Below, one piece after another: positions 60,362-64,000 of a DNA stretch of 64,000 nucleotides (the first letter of the stretch is position 1; each line of letters begins with the position of its first letter). Position numbers and translations under genes: made by a program. The notes under the pieces are model-generated. The model made no database searches and was not told the DNA's origin. It was given only the letters and a program-made list of their open reading frames with translations. The stretch is from an uncultured Spirochaetales bacterium (GTDB taxonomy: Bacteria > Spirochaetota > Spirochaetia > Sphaerochaetales > Sphaerochaetaceae): the NCBI GenBank assembly GCA_944393005.1, contig CALXYO010000011.1, forward strand, positions 1-64,000, written 5' to 3'.

Positions 60362-63181
60362 TCACGAAGGCAACTGTCTTTCATCCACGGCTCTCAGACC
60401 TTCCTTTCTGAAAAGGGAGAGAGGAGCAAGCGTTGCAAGAGAGGCATCATCAAAAGCGGCCAGCAGCCTTTCCTTTGCCTGCCTGACTTCACCGGTGGTT
60501 ATGCTTCTCATATACTCCCTTCTCTGCTTTCTCATCCCGTCGCTTATCTTATAGACATGTCTTCTGATGCAGAGATTGGCCTTCTGTGATGGGGAAAGCG
60601 GTTTCAGCAGACGTCCCAGCCGTATCATTTTGCAGTTCTCCACTGCCTCATCGGTTATCTCGACATCTTCAAGCGCACTTCTCATGACATCGAAGCTGGC
60701 AGCGATATGCGGATCGCGGTAGGTCGCAACGACGAATATTTCCTCCATGCTGTCAAGAGAGGCTTCTGCCCCGTATGCCCCGTTGACGCTTCTGATCTCA
60801 TTCCACAGAGTGGTTGTTGAATATATATGCGCAAGAATGCTTTCAGCTTCCTGATCACGTGTGCAGAGAGCGGATGATCTGAGTGCAAGCGCATTATATG
60901 CGACGGACGATGAGAGATTATAGAAAATGGCACGGCTTTTCTCCTCGACTGGCTTGCCATAACCACCCGTGAAAATCTCTCTCCCGGTGAAATGATCCAT
61001 GAATGAACGGGCTTCACTGAGTGTATGTTCCTTCTCATTATCCTGGCTTGTCAGATGCAGCGTCATCCTGTTCCTGTCACAGAAACAGCTGTATATATTC
61101 CTCATTCCCTCAAGGGCATCGCCGCTGTCCATTTCACGCAGCGTCTGCCAGAAACTTATGCCCATGAGCTTCTCACCCAGCGAACAGCTGGGAGACAGGG
61201 ACGCACTTGCAAGGGAGGAGGCATAGCTCGAGCCCGACTCCTCGACATACGATTCGTAGTCGCTGATGATGTCATTCATTGCATTGATGCAGTTCTCCTC
61301 ATCACCCATGTTGAGGCTGCTGATCCATTTCTCAAGCAGTTCGAGGCATATGCCGCTCTGGCGGGAAAGACATTTTATCCTGAGGACGAAGAAAGCCTTC
61401 ACCTCTCCGTCAGAAGCTCTTCCCGTCTCAAGATATGCATAATACCCACCGGACTCGAGACGCAGGCGGCGGTGAAAAACAGAGGCATCCTCGCCTTTCA
61501 GTCCTGCTATCAGGATATAGCGGGAAAGAAGGACCGCCGGTATCAGCTCAGAAGATGACTTGTCGCTCAGGTCAATTATAAGGGAGATGTAAGTGATCGA
61601 AGAGGTATTCTCGCTTTCAAATATAATTCCGTTTCCAAAATTCTCAGCTTTTATTGCAGCCTCACTCTCGCATATGTCATCAAGAGAGACGGAGGGTATG
61701 GAAATCTCATCAGCTGACGGCGCACCCCCGTCTTCTCTCACAACAGCGGAAGCTTCCTTCTTTTTCTTCAGGAACTCCTTTCTCAGGAATTCATCTTCCT
61801 TTGCAATAAGATCAGGCACGGGTTTCACATACAGTGAGAGCCTGTGCGGATTGTTCACAAGGTTGTCAGTCATCCAGTGTTCAAAGAGACGCGGGTCCTT
61901 CTCAAGATCCTCTCTGAGCTGTTTCAGCTTGCCTGACATGTCCAGCGCATCGCCGAGGTCAAGGTTGCGGTCCCATGCACGTATGCATTTGAGGAACATC
62001 CTGAGCCCGTTCGGGATTCCGCCCGGCACCTCCTGAAGCAAGAATTCCTGCCTCCGGATGGAAGCCTCTATGATATCATCACCGATGCCTTCCCTTGCTA
62101 TCCTGCCGATGGTGCCGAGGATGAAAGCCTCAAGCTCATCCTTCCTGTCCTCATCGACACCGCACAGTCCGACAGAAAACGGTATTTCATTGAAATCGGC
62201 ACTCATGCCGCTCTGGTCGGAGACATCACTGCCGAACTTAGAATCAAGCAGCGCTGCATAAAGAGGATTTGCAGGACCTCCGAGAAGCGCATCAACAATT
62301 ATTGATACCAGCAGATTGTCATAAGGCAGCCAGCTTTTGCTCTTTGTGAGGAAACTGAGCATGAAATCGCCTTTGTCATCCGCTGACGAAGACTGAGATA
62401 ACACCGTTTCCTTTTTAGGAGTGCTCCAGCGTACGGTATCCTCCAGTGAGGGTATCTCGCTGCCGCCATCCATGCTGCACAGATATTCCTCATCAAGGAA
62501 ACGGAGCTTTTCATCGATATCTATGTCTTTCCCGTAAAGAAAGAGTCTGCAGTTAGAAGGCGTATAATACTTTCCGTATGCCTCCTTATATGACTCATAT
62601 GTGAGATTCACCATCTCGCGCACATCACCGCCAGAGGAATGGAAATAAGGGCTGTCTGGAAAAAGATCCCTCTTTGAATGCGTCGCCACCAGACTGTCAG
62701 TCTGGTTCGCATCTCCCCTCATCTCATTGAAAACAACTCCCTCAAAACCGTTCCTGCCTGCTCTTATGCCTTCGCTTTCAAAATCCTTCCTCCTCAGCAG
62801 AGGACGGAACACACTGTCAGTGTAAAGCAGGAAGATATTGTCGAAATCCTTCTTCACCGGACTTGCCGCCGGGTACAGAGTCCTGTCCGGGCAGGTAAGT
62901 GCGTTCATGTATGTATTGCATGATCTGGCTTCAAAGATCGTGAACGGATCCTCCACAGGGTACTTCCTGCTTCCGGAGAGAACCGTATGCTCAAGGATAT
63001 GGAAAACCCCGCTTGAATCATATGGAAGCGTCTTAAACGAATAGGAGAAGAAGTATTCACTGTCATCACTTATGACGTGAAAAACCTGCATCCCAGTCCT
63101 TGTATGCCTGTAAAAGAAACCCCTGGCAGAATAGTCCTTCAGACAGTATTCACCAGTCAACTCAAAGCCATGCATTGTCAT
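60362..63181 (-). CDS. M16C peptidase (presequence protease/insulinase type)
   Basis: The 939-residue protein has the inverted zinc motif HILEH (within GVFHILEHTVLSGSRKYP) and the distal Glu in EGVVFNEMRGD. It is built of four M16 modules in one chain with the PreP-type M16C domain in the middle (FLLQEVPGGIPNGL...). No signal peptide is seen, so it is probably cytoplasmic and degrades peptides. The length fits the family (about 970). Confidence 0.92.
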   Translation of the reverse strand: MTMHGFELTGEYCLKDYSARGFFYRHTRTGMQVFHVISDDSEYFFSYSFKTLPYDSSGVFHILEHTVLSGSRKYPVEDPFTIFEARSCNTYMNALTCPDRTLYPAASPVKKDFDNIFLLYTDSVFRPLLRRKDFESEGIRAGRNGFEGVVFNEMRGDANQTDSLVATHSKRDLFPDSPYFHSSGGDVREMVNLTYESYKEAYGKYYTPSNCRLFLYGKDIDIDEKLRFLDEEYLCSMDGGSEIPSLEDTVRWSTPKKETVLSQSSSADDKGDFMLSFLTKSKSWLPYDNLLVSIIVDALLGGPANPLYAALLDSKFGSDVSDQSGMSADFNEIPFSVGLCGVDEDRKDELEAFILGTIGRIAREGIGDDIIEASIRRQEFLLQEVPGGIPNGLRMFLKCIRAWDRNLDLGDALDMSGKLKQLREDLEKDPRLFEHWMTDNLVNNPHRLSLYVKPVPDLIAKEDEFLRKEFLKKKKEASAVVREDGGAPSADEISIPSVSLDDICESEAAIKAENFGNGIIFESENTSSITYISLIIDLSDKSSSELIPAVLLSRYILIAGLKGEDASVFHRRLRLESGGYYAYLETGRASDGEVKAFFVLRIKCLSRQSGICLELLEKWISSLNMGDEENCINAMNDIISDYESYVEESGSSYASSLASASLSPSCSLGEKLMGISFWQTLREMDSGDALEGMRNIYSCFCDRNRMTLHLTSQDNEKEHTLSEARSFMDHFTGREIFTGGYGKPVEEKSRAIFYNLSSSVAYNALALRSSALCTRDQEAESILAHIYSTTTLWNEIRSVNGAYGAEASLDSMEEIFVVATYRDPHIAASFDVMRSALEDVEITDEAVENCKMIRLGRLLKPLSPSQKANLCIRRHVYKISDGMRKQRREYMRSITTGEVRQAKERLLAAFDDASLATLAPLSLFRKEGLRAVDERQLPS

Positions 63182-63231
63182 CTAAATGGAGAATCTAGCA
63201 CGCTTTGCCCACATAGGCAACATGCATGTTT

Positions 63232-64000
63232 TCAGCAATATGCGCTCAGATTGAAGGCCATTGTGGAACCGTAGCCGCTGAAAGCTTTCTCAAGACAGGC
63301 CTCTCTGTCATCCCCCCAGCTTACCGAGCGCGTGATCTCATCAAGATACACTATTTCCCTTGTGTGTGTATTTAGCAGCATCGTATAGCCTTCAACGACA
63401 TACACCGTTCCGCTGTCAGGCTGGACGGGCACATCGGAAAGTCCTATTGCCGAGATCACGACCCATTCGTATGCGGGGTAATCCGTCACAAGCGGGTCAA
63501 TAAGCTCCTCAATGCTGTTTCCTTCAAGATCCAGCACCTGTGTGCTGATCCCCTCCCCTTCAAGATAGGATACAAGCGCATCACGCGCATAGGAGGTGGA
63601 AAGTACGTTCCCGCTTTCATCAAACTCGTTCATGACAACGAGCAGGCAGGCACCGGACAGTCTTCCTGCCTTGTCGTATTCAAACTCGGCACGGATCGAC
63701 TGTGCAGTCTCAATGAAGTCTTTCATGAATTCATAGCCGGTTACCGCAACGACTTCGTCAATGCTTCGCTGGATATCTATCGTGAATACCACAGTGCCTT
63801 TGTCGGTCATTGCAGGATAGTACTCGACAAACTGGAACCGGCCGTCGTTTCCGGTGACAAACGGAAGAGTGAAGGTCTCGAAAGTATTGTCATGGGTATG
63901 CACTGTGAAACTGGCATTGACCGATGCTCCGGTTATGGAAGGAGACAGCAGTCCCCTGTTGCGCACCGCACGCACGGTCACAGAAGGGACCTCCGGCTTT
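63232..64000 (-). CDS. Uncharacterised protein, partial at the right edge
   Basis: The frame stays open to the last base (KPEVPSVTVRAVRN at the edge), so the true start is outside the window. The visible 255 residues hold TVVFTIDIQRSIDEVVAVTGYEF, SGACLLVVMNEF and YEWVVISAIGLSDVPVQPDSGTVY, ending AFNLSAYC. The layout suggests a secreted or periplasmic protein with repeated beta domains. I do not recognise its family. Confidence 0.65.
   Translation of the reverse strand, partial: KPEVPSVTVRAVRNRGLLSPSITGASVNASFTVHTHDNTFETFTLPFVTGNDGRFQFVEYYPAMTDKGTVVFTIDIQRSIDEVVAVTGYEFMKDFIETAQSIRAEFEYDKAGRLSGACLLVVMNEFDESGNVLSTSYARDALVSYLEGEGISTQVLDLEGNSIEELIDPLVTDYPAYEWVVISAIGLSDVPVQPDSGTVYVVEGYTMLLNTHTREIVYLDEITRSVSWGDDREACLEKAFSGYGSTMAFNLSAYC

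Overview
The window looks like a chromosomal segment of a diderm bacterium, most probably a spirochaete of the Sphaerochaeta type. This is an inference from the families of secreted beta-barrel proteins, a carbohydrate ABC importer without its own ATPase, EF-P with an EpmA-like enzyme, and the general gene style; there is no rRNA or marker tree to prove it. It splits into two parts. Roughly 1-20.3 kb is accessory DNA, A+T-rich in places, with pseudogenes, an insertion sequence and uncharacterised genes. Roughly 20.4-64 kb is dense core genome with overlapping operons, interrupted by a few decayed genes at 20.6-26.3 and 31.7-32.2 kb.

Accessory part. A 12-bp tandem repeat runs off the left edge, next to two tiny in-frame ORFs and a broken AlbA_2 gene. 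Four secreted beta-barrel genes form an operon (934-4611), followed by a DUF4143 AAA ATPase. From 6.7 to 20.3 kb lies the most unusual block: a frameshifted DnaB-like ATPase, an Nmad2-Nmad3 gene interrupted by an in-frame TAA, a DnaE paralogue that keeps its PHP domain but has lost all three catalytic polymerase aspartates, a Nudix hydrolase, an ankyrin-type protein, a protein resembling a DnaB fold without a Walker A lysine, a WYL regulator, an IS605-type element, then a second intact DnaB-like ATPase and the C-terminal part of a second DnaE-like protein. Inactive or decaying copies of replication proteins beside domains predicted to act on modified nucleotides are the best candidate here for an undescribed system.

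Core part. A purine cluster keeps PurO (IMP cyclohydrolase) and a stand-alone AICAR transformylase but has only remnants of purN and purD. Next come LUD and AlkD proteins, two CAU-anticodon tRNAs (initiator Met and probably Ile2), efp with epmA, a TetR regulator with a methyltransferase, flavodoxins and a radical SAM protein, a sugar nucleotidyltransferase, and a sugar ABC importer with a sugar isomerase. A complete histidine operon (hisG-D-C-B-H-A-F-IE, minus strand) is preceded by a leader peptide with five consecutive His codons and a terminator, a classical attenuator. The right end holds fumarase subunits, a patatin-barrel protein, fmt, def, priA, a degenerate uracil-DNA glycosylase, truA, acpS, ybbR and cdaA (c-di-AMP synthesis), glpK, a large M16C peptidase and a partial secreted protein at the edge.
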